Source: Neospora caninum Liverpool (lineage: Eukaryota > Apicomplexa > Conoidasida > Eucoccidiorida > Sarcocystidae). From it: 64,000 nucleotides of DNA. Of the stretch, positions 1 through 10,043 are shown in pieces; position 1 is the first letter of the stretch; each line of letters starts with the position of its first letter. Both the position numbers and the translations under genes were made by a program. Below the pieces are notes generated by a model. It was not told the DNA's origin. It made no database searches and was given only the letters and a program-made list of their open reading frames with translations. The stretch is taken from NCBI RefSeq assembly GCF_000208865.1, contig NC_018390.1:3180270-3244269 (forward strand). Direction: 5' to 3'.

Positions 1-198
1 CTCTCACTTCACCCTCGAAGATACAGGGGCGAGTTGCGCTGAGAGATCACAGCTTGTGATAGATCCCATTCTACCACCAGTTGATGGGAGTCGCACCCTT
101 GTCCACTCGGACGTGACAAAAAGCTTCGGTGTAGCAAAATGGCACGAGACTGGCACGAGCGGTGCGGGCGCTCACAGGGTACGACAACGACGTCGAAG

Positions 199-1296
199 AT
201 GTCTCTGAATTACGAGACACAACGGAAATTGTCACACAATTTCCGAATTGGAGTGACTCTACTGGTACTCCTTGCAAGCATGCCTATGCACTATGAAGGC
301 CCGTCATTTTTCTCGAGTGTTCGAGCGCAGGACGAAACGCCCAAATCAAAATGTGTGGTGGACAGAGAAACGGGAACTACCAGGTGCACGTGCGATAATA
401 CAGATCCAACACCACAAGCCCTTGCGGCAACCCTTTCGGAAGACCAAAATGTGCTGAAGGTGAGCTGCAAAAATAATGAGCTTCAGTGCGCTCCCGAACA
501 ACTGAACGGCGACAAGGTCTGCCCACAAAGCGCTAGGAAGCTGCATGAGTGCGGTTCATCAAACGGCAGCAGTGCATGTATACCACTCAGCGATATTCTT
601 GTCGAATCCGGAGAAAGCGTCACCTGGTCGGAGGACGCCACTGAGACCTCGGAGGATTGCACTACTAAGCAGCTAGCAGTCCCACCGGAGAACTTCCCGT
701 ATACTGACAAGAAGTTCGTTGTCGGTTGTGTTAAAAAATCTCACGACGACACCGACAAATGCAGAGTCACTGTAACGGTCGCGGCAAGAGCAAGTGCAAA
801 GAAAGGCCAGACCGTCACCTGCGCTTACGGAACGAGTAGCAATAAGGAACCTCAGACCATCACGCTGAGCCCGTCTCAGAACGCATTCACACTGATTTGC
901 GGGACTGACGGTGAAATTATGCCGAGCACGTACCAGCATCAATACTGCGATAGCTCAGAAAATGGGACCAATGGAGACTGCCAAGAGAGAGACTACACTT
1001 CCATCCTCACGGCATACCAAGATACATGGTGGCAACAAACCGAAAACTCATCTTACACACTGCAGATTCCGCCGACCGATTTCCCAGAAGAGCCAGCAAA
1101 TGTTATGGTCGGGTGCAAGAAGACAAAGATTTCGAAGAGAGGCCAGACTAGTGAAACAGATCCCTCGACTGTTTGCAAAGTGCTGGTGACGATTGAGGCT
1201 TCGTCAAACAGCTCATCTGCAACAATGTCCGGGATGAAAGAATCTTTGGCTCTGGGAGCTGTCGCCATCATTTCTGCGTTCGTGCATGCCATGTGA
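199..1296 (+). CDS. SRS: SRS-family GPI-anchored surface antigen, copy 1
   Basis: Predicted 365-residue SAG1-related (SRS) protein, the family that coats coccidian tachyzoites or bradyzoites and acts in host-cell attachment and immune exposure. The start is placed at ATG 199 because the MSLNY start is shared by copies 1 and 3 (MSWNY in copy 2). An in-frame ATG at 139 lies in less conserved sequence. Residues 17-27 form a hydrophobic signal-peptide core and cleavage is likely before about residue 45. Two cysteine-rich SAG domains follow. The first runs from about residue 52 to 205 and has 11 Cys. The second runs from about 215 to 335 and has 6 Cys. The C-terminus has a serine-rich spacer followed by a hydrophobic tail (LALGAVAIISAFVHAM), typical of a GPI-addition signal. 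There are no introns, as is common for SRS genes. It is the leftmost of three tandem copies here. The exact SRS subfamily number was not assigned. Confidence 0.9.
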   Translation: MSLNYETQRKLSHNFRIGVTLLVLLASMPMHYEGPSFFSSVRAQDETPKSKCVVDRETGTTRCTCDNTDPTPQALAATLSEDQNVLKVSCKNNELQCAPEQLNGDKVCPQSARKLHECGSSNGSSACIPLSDILVESGESVTWSEDATETSEDCTTKQLAVPPENFPYTDKKFVVGCVKKSHDDTDKCRVTVTVAARASAKKGQTVTCAYGTSSNKEPQTITLSPSQNAFTLICGTDGEIMPSTYQHQYCDSSENGTNGDCQERDYTSILTAYQDTWWQQTENSSYTLQIPPTDFPEEPANVMVGCKKTKISKRGQTSETDPSTVCKVLVTIEASSNSSSATMSGMKESLALGAVAIISAFVHAM

Positions 1297-2318
1297 TGTG
1301 AGTTTACCATGTCAGGCACATTCGCCTTCTAGCGGTCTAGTCAGGGATGCTTCATCCTGCGCTAGTCCACGGGTAGTTCTGTTGCATTCGTGTGGCAGCG
1401 CTAGATTTCCTGGGCCGAACACATTTCGGACACATCAGCCTCAGTACCATTATACCCGGAGGGCCTGACTACACGGCGGTGGTAATGAATCCACGCTAGA
1501 GGCACAACAGACCACTGAGCGGCCGGCCTTATCAAATGTTTCCCGAATAAATGCGAAACGAAGGTTCGGCTCTCTACATCTGAACGGAATCACCTCTGCA
1601 GTGCACACCGGGATGCTCTGCGGCCGAGAATAACTAGGTTTTGCCACAGCTCCTTCCATCTGATCACCCCGTAACGGAACCGTTTTTATCATGCAGTCGC
1701 GACGACTGCTAAGGTATTGACAACAATCTTTAAGGAGCCTGACAGAGTGTCTCAGAAGGGAAGCCCTTCACCTTGATAACAGTCAGACACGGCAACACTG
1801 TGTAGAAGAACAGGGCTCATTCGGTATCTGGCAAACACTTCGTCTTTGTTGTTGGCACGCATGAAGCAGGCCCACGGACTCTAGAGCGTCTTTACAGTAC
1901 TACCACGAATGGATACGGTATGTGATGTCTGGGAGACTGCAATATTCTTCTCTACAACAATACTTCTCCGCAAAACGCTGTGTTCTGCCCATCGCGACAT
2001 GAGTAGAGCATTTGAAAACCCCGCCTGCGCAATGAGAACTCCAGGTTGGCTATCTTGCATTCTACTGAACGTGAGAGTGTCCGCTGTCAGGGAGCCGCAG
2101 GGGCTTGACCATGCTCGAAATAGGTCCGCAGCATGAGGCAAAGGTCAACTCGAAGTCAGCTACCCGGCCGTGACAATCAAGTGACTTCCTCAGGGTGTTC
2201 CTTTTTCCAGAGAGAACGAAAGACTCCTTGAAGGTCGATGGTTTGCACTACTCAGGTGTCTTGATCCACATAAGCTCCCTTCCGCTGCAGTGTCGACGCT
2301 ACGAAAGGAACAGACTCA

Positions 2319-2610
2319 AATCACGTGTACAGAGCCACGACCAAGAAACGATTCAGTAACGGTCCGGGGTTGTCGTGAGCGTGACGGCTGCCGCCAGGCG
2401 ACAAACATCAACAACTCAAAGCATGACGCGGTAAACCTGAACTCATAAAAGCGTTTCCTTCCTTTCAGAGGACGAACTACTCTCTCCACCACCACCACAG
2501 CCTCAGAAAATGTAATCGTGGAGAAGGGACCTGCTAGCACCCGCTAGCGGGCCCGCTGCATGCAGAAAGCACGTCTTCCCACCGGCGTCATCAGGCGCTC
2601 CCCAATTGTT
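2319..2610 (+). promoter_or_regulatory. Conserved upstream block of SRS copy 2
   Basis: This stretch is almost identical to 5006-5300 upstream of copy 3, with only a few substitutions, although the coding regions differ more. It contains the 10-bp palindrome CTGCATGCAG at 2555-2564, which carries the GCATGC core recognised by some apicomplexan AP2 factors. It also holds a nested GCTAGC/CCGCTAGCGG pair at about 2533-2552. The palindrome lies 318 bp before ATG 2873. Promoter function is inferred from conservation and position. Confidence 0.45.
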
Positions 2611-2872
2611 ACCCGACTTTGAGTCCCGAGCCCGTCAACAGCCCTACTGCATTGGGGCTTCAGAAAATCACATGCTCTCACTACTTCCTCGAAGATACAA
2701 GGGTGTGTTACTCTGAAGGATCACAGCTCGTGGGGATAGTTCCCAGTCTACCACCAGTTGATGCGAGTCGCACGCTTGTCCAATCGGACATGACTTGCTT
2801 TGTTGTAGCAAAATTGCACAAGGCTGCCACGTGCGGTGCGCGAGTTCGCAGGGTACGACAACGACGTCGAAG

Positions 2873-3967
2873 ATGTCTTGGAATTACGGGGCACAACGGA
2901 AATTGTCACACAATTTCCGAATGGGAGTGACTCTACTGGTACTCCTTGCAAGCATGCCTATGCACTATGAAGGCCCGTCATTTTTCTCGAGTGTTCGAGC
3001 GCAGGACGAAACGCCCAAATCAAAATGTGTGGTGGACAGAGAAACGGGAACTACCAAGTGCAGATGCGATAAGTCCGATAAAACACCACAAACCCTTGCG
3101 GCAACGCTTTCGGAAGACCAAAATGTGTTGCTGGTCGGCTGCCAAAATACGGAACTTCAATGCGCTCCGGAACAACTTGCCGGCGACAAAGTCTGCTCAG
3201 GAGACGCTACCAAGCTGCATGAGTGCGGTTCATCAACCGGCAGCAGTGCATCTATCACTCTCAGCGATATTCTTGTCGAATCCGGAAAAAGCGTCACCTG
3301 GTCGGAGGACGCCACTGAGACCTCGGAGGATTGCACTACTAAGCAGCTAGCAGTCCCACCGGAGAACTTCCCGTATACTGACAAGAAGTTCGTTGTCGGA
3401 TGTATTAAAACAGCTAGGAAAAAGGACCAGTGCACGGTGACTGTAACGATCGCGGCAACAGCAAGTGCAAAGAAAGGCCAGACCGTCATCTGTGCTTACG
3501 GAACGAGTAGCAATAAGCAACCTCAGACCATCACGCTGAGACCGTCTCAGAACGCGTTCACCCTGGTTTGCGGGACTGACGGTGAAATTATGCCGAGCAC
3601 GTACCAGCAACAGTATTGCGATACCTCAGAAAATGGGACCACTGGTGACTGCCAAGAGAGAGACTACACTTCCATCCTCACAGCATACCAAGACACATGG
3701 TGGCAACAAACCGAAAACTCATCTTACACACTGCAGATTCCGCCGACCGATTTCCCAGAAGAGCCAGCAAATATTATGGTCGGGTGCCAGCAGAGAGAGA
3801 TTTCCAAGACAGGCCAGCGTAGTGAAACAGATCCCTCGACTGTTTGCAAAGTGCTGGTGACGATTGAGGCTTCGTCAAACAGCTCATCTGCAACAATGTC
3901 CGGGATGAAGGCATACTTGGCTGTGGGAGCTGTCGCTATCATTTCTGCGTTCGTGCATGCCATGTGA
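2873..3967 (+). CDS. SRS: SRS-family GPI-anchored surface antigen, copy 2
   Basis: Predicted 364-residue two-domain SRS protein, colinear with copies 1 and 3, with the same signal peptide and GPI-signal tail (LAVGAVAIISAFVHAM). The start ATG 2873 matches the conserved start of the other copies. The second SAG domain keeps all six cysteines. In the first domain the cysteine at residue 127 of the other copies is serine (codon TCT at 3251-3253 in place of TGT), leaving ten cysteines. Substitutions against copy 1 cluster in the first half of domain 1 and are sparse in domain 2, suggesting either diversifying selection on the membrane-distal domain or homogenisation of the 3' part. No introns or frameshifts were seen. 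Confidence 0.9.
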   Translation: MSWNYGAQRKLSHNFRMGVTLLVLLASMPMHYEGPSFFSSVRAQDETPKSKCVVDRETGTTKCRCDKSDKTPQTLAATLSEDQNVLLVGCQNTELQCAPEQLAGDKVCSGDATKLHECGSSTGSSASITLSDILVESGKSVTWSEDATETSEDCTTKQLAVPPENFPYTDKKFVVGCIKTARKKDQCTVTVTIAATASAKKGQTVICAYGTSSNKQPQTITLRPSQNAFTLVCGTDGEIMPSTYQQQYCDTSENGTTGDCQERDYTSILTAYQDTWWQQTENSSYTLQIPPTDFPEEPANIMVGCQQREISKTGQRSETDPSTVCKVLVTIEASSNSSSATMSGMKAYLAVGAVAIISAFVHAM

Positions 3968-5005
3968 TGTGAGTTTCTCATGTCCGGCACAGTCGCGTTC
4001 TAGCGGTCTAGTCAGGGATGCCTCATCCTGCGCTAGTCCACGGGTAGTTCAGTTGCATTCGTGTGGCAGCTCTAGATTTCCTGGGCCGATCAGATTTCGG
4101 ACACATCAGCCTCAGTACCATTATACCCGGAGGGCCTGACTACACGGCGGTGGTAGTGAATCTAATCCAGAATCACAACGGACCACTGAGCGGTGGGTCT
4201 CATCAGGTGTTCTCCGAATAAATGCAAAACGAAGGTTCGGCTCTCTACATCTGAACGGAATCACCTCCGTAATGCACACCCGGATGCTCTGCGGCCGAGA
4301 ATAACTAGGTTTTGCCACACCTCTTTCCATCTGATGACCCCTTAACGGAACCGCTTTTACGATGCAGTCGTGAAGGCTGTCATCGTATTGACGACAATCG
4401 TTAAGGAGCCTGACGGGGTGTCTCAGAAGGGAAACCCTTCACCACGTTAACAGGCAGACGCGGCAACACTGGGTAGAAGAGTAGCGCTCAATCGGTATCT
4501 GGCAAACACTTCGTCTTTGTTGTTGGCACCCACGAAGCAGGCCCACGGACTCTAGAAGGTCTTTAAAGTACTACACCACATTAATATGGTCTGTGAGGGC
4601 TGGGAGACGGGAACATTCTTCTCTACAAAAAGACTGCTCCGCAAAACGCTGTGGTCTACACATCGCGACGTGAGTAGAGCATTTGAAAACCCCCACTGCG
4701 GACTGAGAACTCCCTACGTTGGGTATCCTGCCTTCTAGTGAACGTGAGAGTGTCCGTGCGCACCTTGCTGTTAAGGAGCTGCGCGCCCTAGCAACGTTCG
4801 AAATAGGTCCGAGGCATGTAGCAAAGGAGGTCAACTCAAACTCAGCTGGTCGGCCGTGAGAAACAAGACATTCCCTCGCCACCTTCCGTCTCCACAGAGA
4901 GCGAAGGACTCCTTGAAAGTCGAAGGTGTGCACTAACCAGGTGTCTTGATCCACACAAGCTGCCTTCCGCTACAGTGTCGAAGCTAGCAAAGGAAAAGAT
5001 CCAAA

Positions 5006-5300
5006 TCACGTGTACAGAGCCACGACCAAGAAACGATTCAGTAACGGTCAGGGGTTGTCGTGAGCGCGGCGGCTGCCGCCAGGCGACAAACATCAACAAC
5101 TCGAAGCATGACGCGGTAAACCTGAACTCATAAAAGCGTTTCCTTCCTTTCAGAGGACGAACTACTCTCTCCACCACCACCACAGCCTCAGAAAATGTAA
5201 TCGTGGAGAAGGGACCTGCTAGCACCCGCTAGCGGGCCCGCTGCATGCAGAAAGCACGTCTTCCCACCGGCGTCATCAGGCGCTCCCCAATTGTTCCCCG
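5006..5300 (+). promoter_or_regulatory. Conserved upstream block of SRS copy 3
   Basis: Near-identical partner of 2319-2610. The CTGCATGCAG palindrome is at 5241-5250, 317 bp before ATG 5558, so spacing to the start codon is kept within one base although the region between has drifted. Function is inferred. Confidence 0.45.
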
Positions 5301-5557
5301 ACTTTGAGACCCGACCCCGTCAACAGCCCTACTGCATTGGGGCTTCAGAAAATCACATGCTCTCACGACTTCCTCGAAGATACACGGGCGTGTTACTCTG
5401 GAAGATCAGAGCACGTGATAGATCTCAGTCTACCACCAGTTGACGGGAGTCGCACGCTGATCCGCTCGGACGTGACTTGCTGTATTGTAGCCATATGACA
5501 CGAGGCTCGATCTCGTGGTGCGCGCATTCGCAGGGTACGACGACAACGACGTCGAAG

Positions 5558-6652
5558 ATGTCTCTGAATTACGGGGCACAACGGAAATTGTCACACAATT
5601 TCCGAATGGGAGTGACTCTACTGGTACTTCTTGCAAGCACGTCTATGCACTATGACGGCCCGTCATTTTTCTCGAGTGTTCGAGCGGCAGAGGAAACACC
5701 AAAATCAAATTGTGTGGTGGACACAGAACATGGAGCTACCAAGTGCAGGTGCGATAAAACCGATAAAGCACCACAAACCCTTGCGGCAACCCTTTCGGAA
5801 GAACAAAATGTGTTGCTGGTCGGCTGCCAAAAAACGGATCTTCAATGCGCTCCCGAACAACTTGCCGGCGAGAAAGTCTGCTCAGGCGACTCTACCGCGT
5901 TGCATCAGTGCGGTTCATCAACCAGCAGCAGTGCATGTATCAAACTCAGCGATATTCTTGTCGAACCCGGAGAAAAAGTCACCTGGTCGGCGGACACCAC
6001 CGAGACCTTGAAAGATTGCACTACTAAGCAGCTAACAGTCCCGAAGGAGAACTTCCCATATACTGACAAGAAGTTCGTTGTCGGATGTATTAAAACAGAT
6101 GGGAACAAGGACCAGTGCACGGTGACTGTAACGGTCGCGGCAAGAGCAAGTGCAAAGAAAGGCCAGACCGTCATCTGCGCTTACGGAACGAGTAGCAATA
6201 AGGAACCTCAGACCATCACGCTGAGCCCGTCTCAGAATGCGTTCACACTGGTTTGCGGGAATGACGGAGAAATTATGCCGAGCTCGTACCAGCACCAATA
6301 CTGCGATACCTCAGAAAGTGGGACCACCAGTGACTGCCAACTGAAAGACTACACTTCCGTCCTCACGACATACCAGGACACATGGTGGCAAAAAACCGAA
6401 AACTCATCTTACACACTGCAGATTCCGCCGACCGATTTCCCAGAAGAGCCAGCAAATATTATGGTCGGGTGCCAGCAGAGAGAGATTTCCAAGACAGGCC
6501 AGCGTAGTGAAACAGATCCCTCAACTGTTTGTAAAGTGCTGGTGACGATTGAGGCTTCGTCAAACAGCTCATCTGCAGCAATGTACGGGATAAAGGCATC
6601 CGTGGCTGCGGGAGCCGTCGCCATCATTTCTGCGTTGGTCCATGCCATGTGA
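5558..6652 (+). CDS. SRS: SRS-family GPI-anchored surface antigen, copy 3
   Basis: Predicted 364-residue two-domain SRS protein at the right end of the array. The start is ATG 5558, aligned with the start of copies 1 and 2. The signal-peptide core matches the other copies, with cleavage expected near residue 44. Domain 1 has 11 cysteines, including Cys127, which copy 2 lacks. Domain 2 has six. The C-terminal hydrophobic tail (SVAAGAVAIISALVHAM) predicts a GPI anchor. Copy 3 is the most diverged in domain 1 (for example LKDCTTKQLTVPKEN in place of SEDCTTKQLAVPPEN), while most of domain 2 closely matches copy 2. Its 3' flank keeps unit homology for about 800 bp and then gives way to the convergent heme gene. 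Confidence 0.9.
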   Translation: MSLNYGAQRKLSHNFRMGVTLLVLLASTSMHYDGPSFFSSVRAAEETPKSNCVVDTEHGATKCRCDKTDKAPQTLAATLSEEQNVLLVGCQKTDLQCAPEQLAGEKVCSGDSTALHQCGSSTSSSACIKLSDILVEPGEKVTWSADTTETLKDCTTKQLTVPKENFPYTDKKFVVGCIKTDGNKDQCTVTVTVAARASAKKGQTVICAYGTSSNKEPQTITLSPSQNAFTLVCGNDGEIMPSSYQHQYCDTSESGTTSDCQLKDYTSVLTTYQDTWWQKTENSSYTLQIPPTDFPEEPANIMVGCQQREISKTGQRSETDPSTVCKVLVTIEASSNSSSAAMYGIKASVAAGAVAIISALVHAM

Positions 6653-7616
6653 AGGGAGTTTATCACGTCAGGCACATTCGTGTTCTAACGGTCTAGTCAG
6701 GGATGCTTCATGCTGCGCTAGTCCACGGGTAGTTCTGCTGCATTCGTGTGGCAGCGCTAGATGCCTTGGGCTGAACACATTTCGGACACATCAGCCTGAG
6801 TACCATTATACCCGGAGCGCCTAACTACACGGCGGTGGTGATGAATCCAGGCCAGAATCACAACGGTCCGCTGTGCGGTCGGTCTCATTAGATGTTCTTC
6901 GAATAAAAACGACACGACGAAACGATGGCTCGAATCTCTACATCGGAATAGAATCATTTCCTTAATCGGCACCCGGTTGCTCTGCGGCCGATAATGACTA
7001 AGTTTTGCCACACCTCTTTCCATCTGATGACCCCTTAACGGAACCGCTTTTACGATGCAGTCGTGAAGGCTGTCATCGTATTGACAACAATCGTTAAGGA
7101 GCCTGACAGGGTGTCTCAGAAAGGAAACCCTTCACCACGTTAACAGGCAGACGCGGCAACACTGTGTAGAAGAGTAGCGCTCAATCGGTATCTGGCAAAC
7201 ACTTCGTCTTTTTTGTTGGCACACATGAAGCAGGCCCACGGACTCTAGAAGGTGTTTACAGCGCTACCCCACATGAATACGGTTTGTGAGGTCTGGGGGA
7301 CTGAAGCATTCTTCTCTACAAAAAAACTTCTACGCAATACGTCAAGGTCTACACATTACAACATGCGTAAAGGATTTGAAAACCCCCGCTGCGGACTGAG
7401 AACTCCCTACGTTGGGTATCTTGCTTTCTAGTGAACGTGAGAGTGTCCGTGTACACCCTTCTGTTAAGGAGCTGCGGGGGCTGGGCAGAGACATGGAATG
7501 CACGTCTTGTCCCCCGTCCCGCCGAGAGAGCGATGTGGTTGAGCTCCCGGGGACCTCTGTCTTTAGAGTCTCCTGTTGTGACGCACTTCCCCAGTATGTC
7601 GCATGTCTGTTTTTCT

Positions 7617-9373
7617 TTAAACGGAATTCTCTTCCCTCGCCTCCCGTTCTCGCAGATACGCCGCCGATGCCTCCTTCACGCTCTCAATGAACGCCTGGGC
7701 ATGCTCAGGACTCATCTCAGGCTCCATCCCGTGGCCGAGATTCGCAATGTGGCGGCCAACGCCGAACCGGCGAATCTGTGGTACACGGACAGCAGAGACA
7801 GATCGAGCTTCTCAAGAGCATGCGTGCACGTCTCCTTCGGCGCCAGCTCTGGATACTTTAGAGGGAAAAACGAAAACGTGAAGCCTCAGCGCGCTCGCCA
7901 GAGACTGGAAGCTGACCCTCCTGTGCGAGCCTCCTGCTCGGACAAAGGCAACAGCGGAAGAAGGAATCAACGCAGCAGGAAAGACGCTTCGACTGCCCGC
8001 GCCGTTGAGGCTCTACAAAGGGTAGAACGGGAGGGACGCCACGGAGTCATGCGGGGTACGGGCGATGAAGAGCTCTTTCTCATAGATTCAACTCCCCTTG
8101 AGAAAACGGTCTAAACTGTTTGGTCCGTTCTCGCCTCTTTTCTTTCTCCCCTTCTGTGTACTTACCATTTTGGCCGTCTCTCTTTTGATCGTGGCAATAT
8201 CCGTATATAAGATCTGCGGATCGAGATTGCCTTGCAGCGCTTTGCCGTCCGCTCGCTCTCCGTTGTCTCGGTCTCTCCTCTCGCCGGCCTCCCCAGAGCA
8301 AGTTCCGCGGCTTTCCGCGCCCTCCGCTGCCTCGCCACTTTTCCCCGTCTCGCGTCTCCCCGAGAAACGGCGCTGCATGCTGTCGATCTCTGCCGAAGAC
8401 CCCAAAGAAATCACGTCGAAGGCCGAGTCGGCAAAGACCGGCGACGGTCGGTCCTTCGGGAACGCGATCATCGTCACGTGAGGTCGCCGCTCCTTCACTC
8501 TCTGCAAAAGTCGAAAACCCCGAAAACAGGCCAGGTTCGTAGAGAAGACAGGAGTCCTATTTTATGCCTCATCCGTGCATTCGTCTTGCATCTCGTCTTC
8601 TGTACAGACGCGGTGGCCGCAGCTACGCCTCCACCCGAGGTCACGAAGTGCAAAGCAAGTGTGCTCGACGGAGCAGAGCGTCGACTCGAGAGACTTTCCC
8701 TGTTTCCTGTGCGAAGAGCGTGAACCGCGTCCGTGGCTTTTTTGGGAACTGGAGCAGCTTTTTTTCCAAACTTTTGTATGCGGGAAATGTGGGAATTATT
8801 CGGCTGATACACGCAAAAGCGAGCGGACTCCCGCCGACTTGCGTCAACTGTCCCAGCCGCGGAAGTGACCTGCGGACCGCGAACTGAATTTTCATGTCCA
8901 AGGCGAAAAGGAGCTTCTTTGCACGTGACACAGAAACTGTAGGGCTCGCCACAGTCTCCGTCCTTTCGGGTGCGGAGAGGCGAGGCCGAGAGAAAAGAGG
9001 GCGCCGCGAACGCAAATCAGAGAGGATTTCGGAAAAGGAGAAAGAGACGGAAGAAGAGGACAGCAGCCCATGTCGCTTTTCCCTTTCTGCGTGTGCACAT
9101 ACCTCAGCAATGGACGCAAGGAACGGTGCTCCGATTTCGTCGTACGTGTCGGCGGCGAACTGGCTAGCGTTCGTGTCAAAAACCTGAGGAACCGACGAAA
9201 ACAGAAACACTCAGAATGCTGTCCAGTTCTTATGATTGCCTTTCTCTTCCCTTCGGGGTACCTGGACGCATATCTGCAGGTGTCCATCTCCGCACACATC
9301 TAGATTTAGATAGGCATAAATGCACGCAAACGTACGCGCATTACATGTACTTTCCTTATTACATATATACATT

Positions 9374-9404
<31 letters not shown>

Positions 9405-10002
9405 CCACCGATGTAGATATGGATATGTATATTCTTATGCGCATGCGTTTCGTCCCTCACCTGCAGCACTTGAGCTCCGGCATCAGCCTGGCCCACGAGG
9501 TAGTCGACACAGATATCCGAGATAACTTGGAGAAGGGTGTGGGTTGCCTCTGGCTCCTCGTAGATGAATTTTTTGGCACGGCGCCATGTTTTGCTTCCTC
9601 CACCCTCGACCATGTAAGTCAAAAGTGTCAGGGGACCTCCACAGAAACCAATCAGCGGAATGCCGCCGGCCAGGCGCTGAGAGGTGACGTAGACCGCGTC
9701 GAAGACATAGCCTGAGGAAAGAGAAACAAGTCCTGGGGAGGCTGAAAGAATGTCTTTTATTTGTAGTTAGACTCTAAAGAGGGGCGCATCTCCTGCGTTG
9801 CACATCTGCAGATACCTATGCCCACATATATACGTATATGCATGCACACATGTACAAGTATACAGTCATACGCATGCATGTATGTCTCTATATACGCACA
9901 TTCGTGCTGTGTGTAACGGCCGCAATGACCAAAAACAAGAACACGACTTTCCACAAAAACGGGGTAGGACTGTACATTCGTGCTACAACTGCCTCCTCTT
10001 AC

Positions 10003-10043
<41 letters not shown>

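Larger units (their letters stand above)
1..7470 (+). repeat. Tandem array of about 2.68 kb SRS gene units
   Basis: Three head-to-tail units share sequence over their whole length, flanks included. Position 1 aligns with 2675 (offset 2674), and the second unit aligns with the third at offset 2685. The first unit is cut by the window edge, so the array probably continues to the left. The third unit keeps homology to about 7470 (the stretch ending in a shared TTAAGGAGCTGCG) and then diverges. The blocks upstream of genes 2 and 3 (about 2319-2610 and 5006-5300) differ at only a handful of positions, fewer than the coding regions do. This fits recent duplication or gene conversion. Confidence 0.93.

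Noticed and set aside
139..198. Upstream in-frame ATG extending SRS copy 1 by 20 residues
   Set aside because: The extension is not conserved in copies 2 and 3 and would place the signal peptide internally.
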